The notes: generated by a model from the letters alone, not told the origin. A DNA stretch of 64,000 nucleotides from Pedobacter sp. AK013 (GCF_014205835.1 NZ_JACHCQ010000001.1:248001-312000), one strand, 5' to 3'; numbered from the stretch's first letter, positions 46,181 through 56,800 are shown. Translations and numbers: made by a program.

Positions 46181-47953
46181 TTAAAATAATTTTATTCTTT
46201 GTTTAAGGCCCTGCCCTCGATAAAAAGGGCCTGGAGGCCTTACCGAAGCACCTGTCACATTCAGGAAATCCCTGTTAATCGTTATCTTTTTTCCATCAGG
46301 ATATTCTATATATTGCTTGCTCAGTGCAAAAAAACCTAAAAAATCAGCTGTTAATGCCGGAATCTTTATTGGCCTTAGTGCTTCCTTTTTCCATAATAAT
46401 GCTACACCTTTCTGGTGATGTTCCAGGCGGAAGGATAGACTATTTTTGGCTTTTGTGCTATTCACATCGGCCCAGCTTAGCGGCATTGCTCCATCTGCAT
46501 AAAGATTAAAATCTGCCTCGCACCCCGTTGACTTTGCTATGCCTGCCCCTTTGCCGATAAAAAGGTTCCCATACCATCTGTGGTCTATGTTTAGTGCAGG
46601 AATTGTCTGTTTGATGACCAGGCTATGCGGCAAGAAATTGGATGTTGATACTGGCATACCAGATTGCCGGCCATTGAGGAAGCTACAGTTATAAAACAGG
46701 TTCTGAACAAAAACATTTGCCTCAGATGCCTCCATTTTTACGCCATCAACTTTTTTATCTGCCGTATCGGCCATTGCAAGTATATTGTTGTCAAACAGAG
46801 TAGGTCCATGGTTTTTTAACAGGTATAACAGTCCGGCATCACAGTCTGAAATAATATTCCTTGATAAACGGGCGCCCTGAAAAATCGGGCCTAAAAATAC
46901 ACCATAACCATTTTTACCATAAACCCTACGGATCAGGTTATGCGTAAGGGTGGCATCAACTGCCATAGCCAAACGGATACCTGCAGATTCATCACCTGTA
47001 TAATCGCCATCCTGATTGATGTTCTCTATCAGATTATCTTCTATAGTACTGGCTGTACCACCAATTAACCCAAAAATACCTGCCTGCCCACAATTAAAAA
47101 TATGGTTTCTGCTAATCTTGTGGTGCCCAACAGAAGCCAGATCTGTATAATCATTAAATTCTGGCCTGCCCGCGTTAACATCTGTATAAACATGCCCCGG
47201 TATGCCTATAGAAATACCCACAGCCTGGCATTCACTTATAGAACAGTTTATTATGTTCCAGTACTTTCCGTTTTTGGTATCTATTGCGCCAGGCTGTTCT
47301 GCATAAATAGAGGCATAACCATTGGCTACCTGGCTGATGGAAATTCCCTCGATGTTAATATAATCTACACCCGGCCTGGCACTAATCCCGATATTCCTGA
47401 CCGATAGCTCCGTTAGCCCTACATTAGGATCTAATGTCCCGAAATTGGCCCAAATTACCGCTTTTCCGTCTTCAAGGGTTTTAGTCCAGCGCAATGCCTT
47501 ACTGCACTCCTGGAGGGTTGGTACATTAAACAGTTTCTTGCTGTTAAAAAAGAGCATCATCCTGGTCTGGGTGGTATCCAGTACACATTTCCAAAGTTTG
47601 TTTTTATCCTTTACCCATCCTGTTTTCCGGTCGGAGCCTTTGATCATCACTTTTGCCTGGTTTACTGCTTGCAGCGTAATGCTTTTGCCTGCTGAACTTC
47701 CACCACGCTCAAACACCACCGATTCACGGTAAACGCCTGCAGCTATGAGTATTTTATCTCCGGGCATGGCCTTTGAAACTGCATAATTAATCGTTCTGAA
47801 AGGTTTAGCCGCCGAACCTTCTGCCCTATCGCTGCCTGATACGGAAACATAAATACTTTTAGGGGGAACTGGAACCGGGACATATCTAATAGTTTTGTCT
47901 GTAAATTGCCCCAGTAACGGAAAAATAAGAAATAAGAAAATTTTACTCATCAA
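46181..47953 (-). CDS. Secreted right-handed parallel beta-helix protein (lyase- or hydrolase-like)
   Basis: 590 aa. A short signal peptide (KIFLFLIFPLLGQ) leads to IYVSVSGSDRAEGSAAKPFR, the DUF1565-like opening of many beta-helix polysaccharide enzymes, then TINYAVSKAMPGDKILIAAG. Repeated coils follow (NIEGISISQVANG, WNIINCSISECQAVGISIG, HHKISRNHIFNCGQAGIFGL, TIEDNLIENINQDG, TLTHNLIRRVYGKNG, RLSRNIISDCDAG, LFDNNILAMADT). It could be a pectate-lyase-like lyase or a glycosidase of the beta-helix type; there is no decisive catalytic motif. It is the first gene of the operon that ends with lacI, and the LacI-like operator is in its promoter. Confidence 0.78.
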   Translation of the reverse strand: MMSKIFLFLIFPLLGQFTDKTIRYVPVPVPPKSIYVSVSGSDRAEGSAAKPFRTINYAVSKAMPGDKILIAAGVYRESVVFERGGSSAGKSITLQAVNQAKVMIKGSDRKTGWVKDKNKLWKCVLDTTQTRMMLFFNSKKLFNVPTLQECSKALRWTKTLEDGKAVIWANFGTLDPNVGLTELSVRNIGISARPGVDYINIEGISISQVANGYASIYAEQPGAIDTKNGKYWNIINCSISECQAVGISIGIPGHVYTDVNAGRPEFNDYTDLASVGHHKISRNHIFNCGQAGIFGLIGGTASTIEDNLIENINQDGDYTGDESAGIRLAMAVDATLTHNLIRRVYGKNGYGVFLGPIFQGARLSRNIISDCDAGLLYLLKNHGPTLFDNNILAMADTADKKVDGVKMEASEANVFVQNLFYNCSFLNGRQSGMPVSTSNFLPHSLVIKQTIPALNIDHRWYGNLFIGKGAGIAKSTGCEADFNLYADGAMPLSWADVNSTKAKNSLSFRLEHHQKGVALLWKKEALRPIKIPALTADFLGFFALSKQYIEYPDGKKITINRDFLNVTGASVRPPGPFYRGQGLKQRIKLF

Positions 47954-48428
47954 TGTTTATAGGTTTCTTTTATTTTAATGAAAGATCAGACAGGATAAAA
48001 GATTTAGATTCCACAGAATAATGACACCTGATTGCCCATAGGATACTCTAGATATCTGAAAATTGTTTGTTGGAGAAATATCCTGGTTATATGAATTGCT
48101 TATCTGGTTAGCCAAACTTAACTAAACAAAACCGGTTTAGCAAAATGAACATCTTTTTCGATTTTATGACCGTGTACTTACCCTAATGCACTGCGTTATA
48201 GATTGTCGGCATAGATAATATCATTAAGTTAAGTATATTGCGTGGGAATCGTCATTCTATTGAAATCTATCAATCTTAGCCTATTCGAAGGCATTTACTT
48301 ACTTTCTATCAATCTCAAGAAATCCTCGACTACGCCCAGACTAACGACCGCGGTACTTAACTTAATGACATGATTGCCCTGTATGCCCTGTGACAATCGA
48401 AAAAAGACAAAATATTTGTGCTGTAAGC
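47954..48428. other. Promoter region of the beta-helix/lyase/esterase/lacI operon
   Basis: The 475 bp between the two lyase-like genes hold the operon promoter and operator (48113-48144), a ~155-nt leader, and on the right a degenerate REP-like piece (GTCATTCTATTGAAATC ~48250 and CCTCGACTACGCCCAGACTA ~48326). No other gene is seen. Confidence 0.5.
48113..48144 (-). promoter_or_regulatory. Operon promoter with a CG-centred operator inside the spacer
   Basis: Minus strand: TTTG (48141-48144), 20 bp, then TAAGTTTG (48113-48120), both exact consensus. Between them AAACCGGTTT (48129-48138) is a perfect palindrome centred on CG, the form bound by LacI-family proteins. A bound repressor would cover the promoter. 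The last gene of the operon is lacI. Confidence 0.65.
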
Positions 48429-49559
48429 TTATTTGCTGCCAAGGTAAAGTAGGTCACCAAAGCCGGGTTGGTCCCGATCATAACCTTCAGCGCCCATTTT
48501 TGCAATCACCTGTTGGGTAAACGGCATTGAAAGCCCTTTTCTGCGTACATAATGGTTATAAACCATTTGATAGATGGGAATAAACCTACCCCTTCCGGCA
48601 GTAGAAATTTGTGTCCATTCGCTATATTTTCCGGTAATATCCTTCCAGGTTTTAAAAGGAACCTCGTTGCCAAGGTTATAGCTGGCAGTATATTCAAATC
48701 CTTTTAATAGTCGGTTATCAAGCGCACCATAAAGGTCATTGCCTTGTTTCCATGCAATTTCGCAAACAGTAGCCATTGCCCCTATACCTAACTGAGAATG
48801 GCCCTGGTCTCTGCCGCTTTCCTGTATCTGTCCGCTTTTCCCATCCACATAGTTGGCTATAGTTCCGTTATCGTTAGCATGCAGGTAAAAATGTACCGCT
48901 TTATCATACATTTTCTGATTATCAAGATAGATTGCAGCTGAGAGGTAAAATTTAGTTACAATTGGGCCCCAGTTTCCATTTGTATAGGCAGGGCTTGCAT
49001 AAAACTGCTCGCAAACCGGCAAAAAGATTCCAGTTACCATGCGGGCTATCCGTTCAAGCTTTTTAGGATCAGCAGTTTTAAAATCGTATTTCAGGATTTC
49101 CAGAACATTAACAATCTTGATCCCTTCCAAACCCACCAATAAGGGAGCATCATTGGTAGCCGGAATGTGCTGCAGGGAATCTGCATAGCTCAGCAAAATG
49201 GCAATGGCCTTTTCAGCATGTTTCTGATCGTGGGTGGCTACCCACATGAGGCTATTAAGATAAGCCGCACTGAAGTCTGCTTCCATACGGCTCTTGGTGT
49301 TCCCAAATTCTCCATCTCTGGATATTACCTTAAATGGCCCTTTTATCTTATAATCTGAACTGGCTAGTGGATTATCTTTTAGGAGTTGAAATGATGCATA
49401 ACCGACCGAGTTTTTATCCTGAGCGGTATGGTGTATTCTTTGTAGATCTGAGCTTGAAAACAAGATACCAGGATGTATAAATTTCTTCTGTGCAGACGAA
49501 ACAGAGCTTAAAAAAAACAGAAAATAGACAACTAAATAAACACACTGATTTTTTTTCAT
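48429..49559 (-). CDS. Alginate-lyase-superfamily polysaccharide lyase (PL38-like, copy 2)
   Basis: 376 aa. Signal peptide (VYLVVYFLFFLSSVSSAQ), then the same toroid as copy 1: HPGILFSSSDLQRIHHTA, AAYLNSLMWVATHDQKHAEKA, YTNGNWGPIVTKFYLSAAIY and GKSGQIQESGRDQGHSQLGI. The two paralogues share the motif ESGRDQ-x-H and the C-terminal EVPFKTWKDITGKYSEW/VPFQPYNDISGRFPAD region but differ elsewhere, so they probably cut different bonds or backbones. It is separately transcribed, divergent from GH97, with 216 bp between the starts. No operator like the one at 48129 is seen in front of it. Confidence 0.78.
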   Translation of the reverse strand: MKKNQCVYLVVYFLFFLSSVSSAQKKFIHPGILFSSSDLQRIHHTAQDKNSVGYASFQLLKDNPLASSDYKIKGPFKVISRDGEFGNTKSRMEADFSAAYLNSLMWVATHDQKHAEKAIAILLSYADSLQHIPATNDAPLLVGLEGIKIVNVLEILKYDFKTADPKKLERIARMVTGIFLPVCEQFYASPAYTNGNWGPIVTKFYLSAAIYLDNQKMYDKAVHFYLHANDNGTIANYVDGKSGQIQESGRDQGHSQLGIGAMATVCEIAWKQGNDLYGALDNRLLKGFEYTASYNLGNEVPFKTWKDITGKYSEWTQISTAGRGRFIPIYQMVYNHYVRRKGLSMPFTQQVIAKMGAEGYDRDQPGFGDLLYLGSK

Positions 49560-49775
49560 TGTTTTGGATTAATGGAGATTTTGGAATATACGTTATACGA
49601 CACGAAAAATATAACACCATACTCACATTCTAAGGCCTAAAGATATAAATATACATTGCAGAGTATCCCTTACTGTTCCTTTTGTCAATAAGTCACCAAT
49701 CTGACCTCCGGGCTAACCCCGGTTTGTAGCAGTTACTATTAAAAAAAACTTAACCGTATATTCAATTAAACATTT

Positions 49776-51608
49776 ATGAAAAAAAAAGGGAAAGTTTTTG
49801 CGTTGCTGATCGCCTTGAATTTGGGGGGTATTTCCTCATTTGCGCAGGTTCAGCAGATCATTTCGGTCCAGTCTCCAGAAAGGGGAACAAAAGTGGATAT
49901 CAGCCTATTTTCAAAAAAGGAGATCAGGTACCGTATGAGCAAAAATGGAAAAGAAATTTTGAGCTGGTCTGCTCTTGGCCTTCAAATTGATTCGAATGAA
50001 GTGGCTTCAGAACTTAGCATCATCAGCACATCCGGAAGTTCGCACCGGGAAAATATTATTAACCTGCTAGGAGAAAACAGGATAATTAACAATGACTACA
50101 CTGAACGCAGGATCAATTTAAAATCGAAGGATTATTATTTTTCAATACTTTTTCGAGTATTTGATGGAAGTTTAGCCATAAGGTACATTATACCACAGCA
50201 AAAAGAAAAAAAAGAATTAAGCATATTAAAGGAAAAAACGGCTTTCAATCTCAATGGGCAATACCAGATTTACCAGTATCACCAGGAATCTGTATTCAGA
50301 CCGCTACCTGTTGATTCATTAAAAGGAAGCTCAGACCTTCCTTCTACTTTAACGGCAAAAGATGCTTATTTAAGTATTGGAGAGGCAGAAAACACCGGAT
50401 ATACCAAAGCAGAACTCAGTCATGGTACGGCTCCTGGATCGCTGCAGGTTTCATTTGAAAAAGACAACCGGGTAAAGGCCATATTACCCTTCCAAAGCCC
50501 CTGGAGAACCATAAGTTTTTCAAAAAATGCAATTGGCCTTCATCAATTTAGCGAACTGCCATTTAAACTTTCCAGCGCACCCTTATCTAATCAACCTGAC
50601 GAACCAGTTGCAGGAAAACTGATGCGTGCCCAGCTAGATACCCAATCTGCGCTTGATTGTATAGACCTGGCAGAAAAAATGGACTTTAAATACATTATGT
50701 TCGATGCGGGCTGGTACGGACCGGAAAGAAGTGTATCTTCTGACCCAAGAGTTCCGATTGCAGCTATCGACATGGAAAAAGTAATCAGTTATGGCAGACA
50801 GCACGGGGTTGGACTTATTGTATATGTAAATTACATCGGACTGCAGGCACATCTTTACGAGATTCTTCCTTTGTATAAAAAGTGGGGGGTTAAGGGGATC
50901 AAATTCGGATTTATTGATGGCCTGAGTCAAAAAGGGCTGCAATGGCTTTCTTCGGCAATAAAAAAAGTTAATGACTACGGATTATTGCTAAATATCCATG
51001 ACAACTACAAACCTACCGGCCTGAATAGAACCTATCCATTTCTATTAACCCAGGAAGGCATCCGTGGTGATGAAAATAGTCCTGATGCATTCCATACCAC
51101 TGTACTCCCTTATACACGTTTTTTGGCAGGGGCGGCTGATTTTACTTTCTGTTTCCCTAATCCAAAGAACCAGTTTAACAAAAACCTTAAAGTAAGCAAG
51201 GGGCAGCAACTTGCACTTACTGTAATTAACTTTAGCCCCCTGCAGTCTATTTTCTGGTATGGCAAGCCAAAAGATTATACCAATTGGGATGAGATCGAAT
51301 TTTTCAGCAGGGTACCTACGGTATGGGACCGTACAATATACCTTCAGGGAGAGATAGGAAAAAGTATTAGTGTTGCGAGAAAAAAAGGGAACAATTGGTT
51401 TATAGGTTCAGCTGCTGGCGAAAATGATTGGAAAGGCACAATAGTAATGGACTTTCTTGATGCCAACAAATCATATACTGCAACAATTTGGGAGGATACC
51501 GGTGAAAAAAAACTTTCGAAAAAAACGATCACGGTAAAAAGGGGCTATCAAATGCCTTTTATGATTAGGGCTGCAGGTGGTATAGCGATTGAGATTACAC
51601 CTAGTTAG
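49776..51608 (+). CDS. GH97-family alpha-glycosidase (copy 1)
   Basis: 610 aa. Signal peptide ending SSFAQ. N-terminal beta-sandwich (~25-270; SVQSPERGTKVDISLF, KNGKEILSWSALGLQ), TIM barrel (~280-510; YIMFDAGWYGPERS, GLIVYVNYIG, WGVKGIKFGFIDG, LLNIHDNYKPTGLNRTYPFL, TQEGIRGDENS) and a C-terminal beta-sandwich. GH97 enzymes remove alpha-linked glucose or galactose with inverting or retaining mechanisms. Glu427 (QEGIRG) is the conserved catalytic acid position. At the site where retaining members have Asp (VKVDF) this protein has Gly378 (KFGF). It is the only plus-strand gene of locus 2 and is probably periplasmic. Confidence 0.9.
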   Translation: MKKKGKVFALLIALNLGGISSFAQVQQIISVQSPERGTKVDISLFSKKEIRYRMSKNGKEILSWSALGLQIDSNEVASELSIISTSGSSHRENIINLLGENRIINNDYTERRINLKSKDYYFSILFRVFDGSLAIRYIIPQQKEKKELSILKEKTAFNLNGQYQIYQYHQESVFRPLPVDSLKGSSDLPSTLTAKDAYLSIGEAENTGYTKAELSHGTAPGSLQVSFEKDNRVKAILPFQSPWRTISFSKNAIGLHQFSELPFKLSSAPLSNQPDEPVAGKLMRAQLDTQSALDCIDLAEKMDFKYIMFDAGWYGPERSVSSDPRVPIAAIDMEKVISYGRQHGVGLIVYVNYIGLQAHLYEILPLYKKWGVKGIKFGFIDGLSQKGLQWLSSAIKKVNDYGLLLNIHDNYKPTGLNRTYPFLLTQEGIRGDENSPDAFHTTVLPYTRFLAGAADFTFCFPNPKNQFNKNLKVSKGQQLALTVINFSPLQSIFWYGKPKDYTNWDEIEFFSRVPTVWDRTIYLQGEIGKSISVARKKGNNWFIGSAAGENDWKGTIVMDFLDANKSYTATIWEDTGEKKLSKKTITVKRGYQMPFMIRAAGGIAIEITPS

Positions 51609-51711
51609 GTATTTGACTTAAAAACTTCGTCATTGCAAGAAGCTGTCATATAACCTAGTGCGATTAATAATCTATTCTGAAGATGTTTTATGAACTTTTT
51701 TATTTTCTAGT

Positions 51712-51777
51712 CGTCACCCTGAATTTATTTCAGGGTCTATTTTGTAGAAAAGATGCTGAAATAAATTCAGCATGACG
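51712..51777. repeat. REP-like inverted repeat between convergent genes
   Basis: Two 22-bp arms, 51712-51733 (starting CGTCACCCTGAATTTATTTC) and 51756-51777 (ending ATTCAGCATGACG), match at 20 of 22 positions as an inverted repeat. It lies between GH97 and GH43 and may terminate transcription from both sides. A related half (CGTCATTGCAAGAAG) is at ~51630. Confidence 0.75.
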
Positions 51778-51883
51778 ATTGCCATAAACAAATCAGAAAT
51801 TACAATCATAAATATATGTCTACACGATATATCTACGAAAAAAAAGGATGTTAAATGGATACTTTTCTTTTACCCTGATTTCA

Positions 51884-52927
51884 TTATTTTATGAACGCTG
51901 TTTCTCCTGTTTTCACGTTGATGCGCCACGGTTTAGGTTCAGGGAGTTTGAGTTTACCATTACCGATCTCCAGGGGCATCCAAAGGTATCTGGAATCCCA
52001 TTGGGTACGGGGCTTCCATTTGTCGGCCACAAAGATTACAGCCGTTGATTTTGTACCCACAACCTTAAGCATAAAGGTAGATTGTGAGCCATAGGTATTG
52101 GTTTCGGGTGGAGCAATATCTTCGAACTCAGACCATGGTCCTTCCAGTGATTTAGCAGTTGCATACTTATTGGGGTTTGGATTCCAACTGGTTAGTGCTG
52201 AACCAATTGCATAGTAAAGACCATTATATTTGACCACTGCTCCGCCTTCCAAGGGTGCTTTAATGATACACATATCCTTTTCAACATCCAGGTAATCTTC
52301 AGAAAGTTTTGCAATGTGAAAGCCCTTAACCGGCCGGTCTTCAAAAATAAGATAAGCAGATCCATCATCATCTATAAACTGGCCAATATCACGGCTTACC
52401 TGACCTAAGGGGCGAAAAGTGCGGATAAACTTATAAGGTCCTGTAGGAGAATCGCCAATAGCTACACCTACCCGTGCATACTTGTAATTACCTACTTCGC
52501 CCTTAACCTGCCCATCTATATGCATATACATAACGTATTTTCCGGTTTTGATGTTATGGTAAACTTTCGGGCGTTCCAGTACCCATTTTTTTCCAAGGCT
52601 ATCCGGATCGGTCATTTTAAATACATCTCCTCTAAATTTCCAATTCATCAGATCTTTTGAAGAATAACAGCTTACGTACCTGTAATTGGAATCCAATCCC
52701 TGGCGACGCTCTTCTCCATACCAGAAATAGCTATTCTTTACCTTAATAATCCCTCCACCATGCGCCTGGATATGATTTCCTTTATCATCTGGCCAAAGTT
52801 CGCCCGGGAGGATAGCTTTTCGCTGCTGTGCCATACCTGTTGCCGTGTATAACAATGTAAATAGGATAAAGGCAGATCTGAGCAGGCATTTGCCTGCATA
52901 GTTCATTTTCATTTTATGTGATTTCAT
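51884..52927 (-). CDS. GH43-family glycosidase
   Basis: About 347 aa from Met at 52927; alternatives at 52912 and 52906 also leave the signal peptide (RSAFILFTLLYTATGMAQ), and the longest frame (52993) has a non-secretory extension. The mature start GELWPDDKGNHIQAHGGGII and YFWYGEERR matches GH43 members related to exo-beta-1,3-galactosidases (subfamilies 24/34). DSPTGPYKFI, DIGQFIDDDGSAYLIFEDRP and APLEGGAVVKYNGLYYAIGS are beta-propeller blades with the usual Asp and Glu residues. Likely substrates are beta-galactosyl or alpha-arabinosyl side chains. It is followed by a REP-like repeat that faces GH97. Confidence 0.85.
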   Translation of the reverse strand: MKSHKMKMNYAGKCLLRSAFILFTLLYTATGMAQQRKAILPGELWPDDKGNHIQAHGGGIIKVKNSYFWYGEERRQGLDSNYRYVSCYSSKDLMNWKFRGDVFKMTDPDSLGKKWVLERPKVYHNIKTGKYVMYMHIDGQVKGEVGNYKYARVGVAIGDSPTGPYKFIRTFRPLGQVSRDIGQFIDDDGSAYLIFEDRPVKGFHIAKLSEDYLDVEKDMCIIKAPLEGGAVVKYNGLYYAIGSALTSWNPNPNKYATAKSLEGPWSEFEDIAPPETNTYGSQSTFMLKVVGTKSTAVIFVADKWKPRTQWDSRYLWMPLEIGNGKLKLPEPKPWRINVKTGETAFIK

Positions 52928-53042
52928 TTTTTTAAACGATATCCTTCCGTTCGAACTGCTGCACTGAGTTGCGTACAAACCATTTCTTCTCATTGTGTTC
53001 TAAATTGCGCTTAACTTAAAATTGGCAGATTTCAAAAATCAG

Positions 53043-53082
53043 CGTCATCTCGACCGGAGCAAAGCGTAGCGGAGAGATGACG
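53043..53082. repeat. Short REP-like palindrome downstream of the ECF sigma gene
   Basis: CGTCATCTC (53043-53051) and GAGATGACG (53074-53082) close a hairpin around a GACCGGAGC/AGCGG core. It belongs to the same CGTCAT-type family as the repeats at 10170 and 51712 and lies between the 3' end of the sigma gene and the GH43 start. Confidence 0.7.
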
Positions 53083-53103
53083 ATTTATCTTAACCTTGCT
53101 TGT

Positions 53104-53667
53104 CTAAGCTGCATAAACAGATGAAAGGTCTGAGACCTGCCTAAGTGTTTGTACTGCACGATAAACATGATTTATAACGGATTGATAACGTATTTTAAGG
53201 ATGTCGGCAATCTGTGGATAGCTAAGCTCATCGTAAAAACGCATAGTAAGTATTTCACGCTGTTTGGCAGGGAGCGTATTAAGCGCCACAACCATTTGCT
53301 GTTTCATCAACGAATCTGATTCATTAGATACCATGATATCTTCTGCTGAAAATACTAAGCTTGGAGCGGGCATTAAAGTTAGCTTAGTTTCACGGTGTTT
53401 GGTTAAACGGATATGGTTAAGTACGATTGACCTCGCAGACCTGTAAAAGTAAGCTTCTACATTTCTGATTGCTCCGATTTTTTCTCTATTTTCCCAGAAC
53501 TTAATAAAAAGGTCTTGTAAAAGATCGTTTACCGCATCATCATCATCTAACATCCTGTTGGCAAAAACGAAAAGTTTTGGATAAAGTCTTGCATGTAGTT
53601 GTGCATAATCGCGCTCATTTCCCGCTAGTGTACCTTCCCATAATGCAATTAATTTCTCGGTCATCAT
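53104..53667 (-). CDS. ECF-family RNA polymerase sigma factor
   Basis: 187 aa. Region 2 (~20-95) has DYAQLHARLYPKLFVFANRM, AVNDLLQDLFIKFWENREKI and AYFYRSARSIVLNHIR; region 4 (~130-180) has LNTLPAKQREILTMRFYDEL and ISQ-like YPQIADILKIRYQSVINHVY. This is a Bacteroidota ECF type whose members usually pair with a FecR-like anti-sigma encoded next door and control a SusC with STN domain. Here neither is adjacent: neighbours are GH43 and a hybrid sensor. It may be controlled by the hybrid sensor or by an operator-like site 90 bp upstream that resembles the LacI site. Confidence 0.92.
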   Translation of the reverse strand: MMTEKLIALWEGTLAGNERDYAQLHARLYPKLFVFANRMLDDDDAVNDLLQDLFIKFWENREKIGAIRNVEAYFYRSARSIVLNHIRLTKHRETKLTLMPAPSLVFSAEDIMVSNESDSLMKQQMVVALNTLPAKQREILTMRFYDELSYPQIADILKIRYQSVINHVYRAVQTLRQVSDLSSVYAA

Positions 53668-53756
53668 AACATATCAATATTTGGTTGATACGAAGATGGC
53701 ATGAGCCAAAAAAAATGATGGGTATAAATTCGTAAAATAGGAGTGTATTTTCGCCA

Positions 53757-53771
53757 AACCGCTTTAGCAAG
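53757..53771 (-). promoter_or_regulatory. Second LacI-like site, upstream of the ECF sigma gene
   Basis: On the plus strand AAACCGCTTTAGCAA differs by one base from AAACCGGTTTAGCAA at 48129-48143. As at 48129, a TTG -33 element (53768-53770, minus strand) directly adjoins the site. No good -7 element is at the expected distance (TACACTCC). Confidence 0.35.
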
Positions 53772-53820
53772 TCAAAAAAAGCCATTTTTCAGTCTTCAAA
53801 ACTTGGGCTTGGCTAACATT

Positions 53821-56800
53821 CTATTTCATTTTATATCTATTATTGAAAGCCTTGCGGTGTTTCCGGATAAACTCCGAAGGGGTGGCCCCAAAAAGTTTTG
53901 AGAACTGTTTGCCAAAATATTTGGCGTCATTAAATCCCGAACGGAAAGCCACCTCGGTTACATTATGGTCAGAGTTGATCATCAGTTCTGCAGCTTTCCT
54001 CAAACGGATAAAGCGGATGAAAGAATTCACCGATTGGCCGGAAATACTTTTCACACGCTTATACAAATTAGAGTGGCTCATCCCTATCTCATCGGCAAGT
54101 GCCTTAATACCAAAGTCGGAATCTGTAAGGTGGTTTTCAACAACTAAGATACAGGTGTCCAAAAATTTCTTATACTCTTCTGATACCACCACAGCATTGC
54201 TCTGCAGCGTAATCTCGTTATAAAAGTAATTTTGAAGATTATTCCTGTTTCGAAGCAAATTGGCTACTCTGGCAATCAGGTATTCGCGTTCAAAGGGTTT
54301 GTTGATGTAATCATCAGCACCACCATGAACACTTTTCAGCTTTACTTCCTGAGATGAACTTGCGGTTAATAGAATGACAGGGATATAAGAAAGCGTAGGA
54401 TTGGATTTGATCATCTGACAGAACTCTATCCCATCTATCCCTTGCATCTTAAAATCTGTAATAATCAGGTCAGGAAGTTTTTCTGCTGCAAACTGCAGCC
54501 CCTGTTCGCCATTCTCGGCCTGATAAACAGTGTAAAGATTGGAGAAAAGGCCAGAAATGTATTCCCGGATATCTCTTTCATCATCAACAACCAGAATAGA
54601 CTGCCGATCGCTAACGAGGTTTACATCCAGACTGATATTATTTTGTTCTGTAGATTCAGGAAGTGTGGTGGTATACATTTCATTAAAAAGGGCTTCAGAA
54701 CTTTCCTGTTCTTCTTCTATAACATGGCCAACAAGATGCGTTTTCCCCTTTAAGAAACAGATAGTAAATATACTTCCGCCTTCGGTCCTGTTTTTATAAG
54801 AAATACTTCCAGAATGCGCTTCCATAAACTGTTTAGCCAGGTAGAGCCCTATCCCAAATCCAGATTTATGGTTTCCGTCTGTCCGCTCGGCCTGATAAAA
54901 ACGATCAAAAATCTTTTCTCCTGCCGTAAGGGGAATCCCTGGTCCTGAATCCTGAACAGTAATTAAAAGACTTTGATCCGCTTCGGTTAACCTTACCACT
55001 ATTTCGCCGCCATTTGGCGTATATTTCAATGCATTAGAAATCAGGTTAAACAGCACAATTTCGATCTTTATCCTATCGGCATATACCTCCTTATTTATTG
55101 CAGAATTTTCAAACCTGTAATCGATGAGCTTGGCCGAGGCCTGTTGAACGAAGCAATAAAACACCTCCCTGGATAATTTTTCAAGATCAAGCTTAGCCGC
55201 TGTAATGTTCTCAAAACCTTCTTCTGCTTTTCTGAAGAGCAGCAACTGATCTACCAGCGACAGCATCCTTTTGGCATTGCGCTGGATCATGCTGAGCGCG
55301 GCATTTCCGTTACCTTCTACGCTTCCGCTTTTGATCAGGTCATTAATTGGATTAATGATCAGGGAAAGTGGGGAACGGAATTCATGAGAAATATTGGTAA
55401 AGAATGACATGCGCTTTTCGGCAAGCGCCTTTTCCTGCTCATTAATCAGTCGTTCCTTATCATGCGCTAAACGCTCCATGTTATGCTGGGCTACTTGCGT
55501 ATCATATTCTGCTTTCTTCCGTTGAGATTCGAGATTCACAATCTGAACTTCATATTTTAGGCGGGTCTGCGCAGACCTATATCGAAGATATATATAGATA
55601 AGTGATGAGATAATGGCTATATAGCCCAGGTAAGCCCACCATGTTCTGTACCATGGCGGAAGGACCTTAATTTTCAGGATAATTTCATTGTGCCCCCATA
55701 CCCCTTCCGCATTGGTACTTTTAACCTTAAATGTATAGTTACCTTCGGAAATATGTGTATAAGTTGCTTTTCTGTCTTTCCCCGAATTTGTCCAGCCCCT
55801 GTCCCAGCCATCCATAAAATATTTATAGGAAATTTTTTCTGGGGATGAAAATTCGAGTGCGGTAAAAGAAAAGGAAAATACGGCCTGATCATAGGGTACC
55901 TCTATTTCCTTAATAGTAATATTATCTTCATCAACAATCAGTTTCAGGTTCTCTTCCAACGGCGTATTGTTAATGGTTATTCCGGTAAGAAACAGGCTTG
56001 GCATCTGGCTGTGTGGCATAATTTCCCGTGGATCGAAAATACTAAACCCTTTTATGCCCCCAAAAGCGATTTCCCCGGTACTGAGTTTGATGCCTGCATT
56101 GATCTGGAACTGATTGCTCTGTAACCCATCACTCTGGTAAAAACTTCTGAAAGTACCTTTAGCAAAATTATAACACGATACCCCAAAATAGGTACTCATC
56201 CATAGATTTCCCTGATTATCGGGAATGAGGCTCAGTACCGAATTATTACAAAGGCCATTAGCAGTAGTTAACCTTGAAACTATTTTTCTTTTAAAAGGAT
56301 TAAAAACAATGAGCCCACCACCTTCCGTTCCTATCCAGAGCAATCCCTTTTTATCTTCAAATATCACCCTAACGGTATAACCAAGATCATAAAATCTGTG
56401 ATTCTTTCCTTTTTTATCAACTTCGATCAGCTGATCGAGATTGCCGGCCCAAATGCGTCCATCCCGGGTCTGCATCATGGTAAACAGGTCGCCCAGTTTT
56501 TTGTCGAAAAGTTCAAACTTATCCAAACGGGGATTAAAGCGATAAAGTCCGCCAAGAAGACTTCCACGCCTCAGGGTTCCTGCCCAGATATCAAGGTCGC
56601 TATCTTCAAACACCGTAAAAGCGACCTTACTTTCTACTCCTGTCTGCGGATCTACGATCTTATACCTGGTAAATCTCTTTGTATTCGGATCGAAACGGTT
56701 AGCACCTTCCGTAAAAGTCCCGATCCAGATGTTTCCATAGCTGTCAGAGACCATTGATGAAATAAAATTACTGGATATCGTATTAGGATCTGACGTATAT

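Noticed and set aside
49711..49730. Third LacI-like operator before GH97 copy 1 (GCTAACCCCGGTTTGTAGC)
   Set aside because: Symmetry is poor around the CG centre and no promoter boxes fit it; similarity to AAACCGGTTT may be chance.
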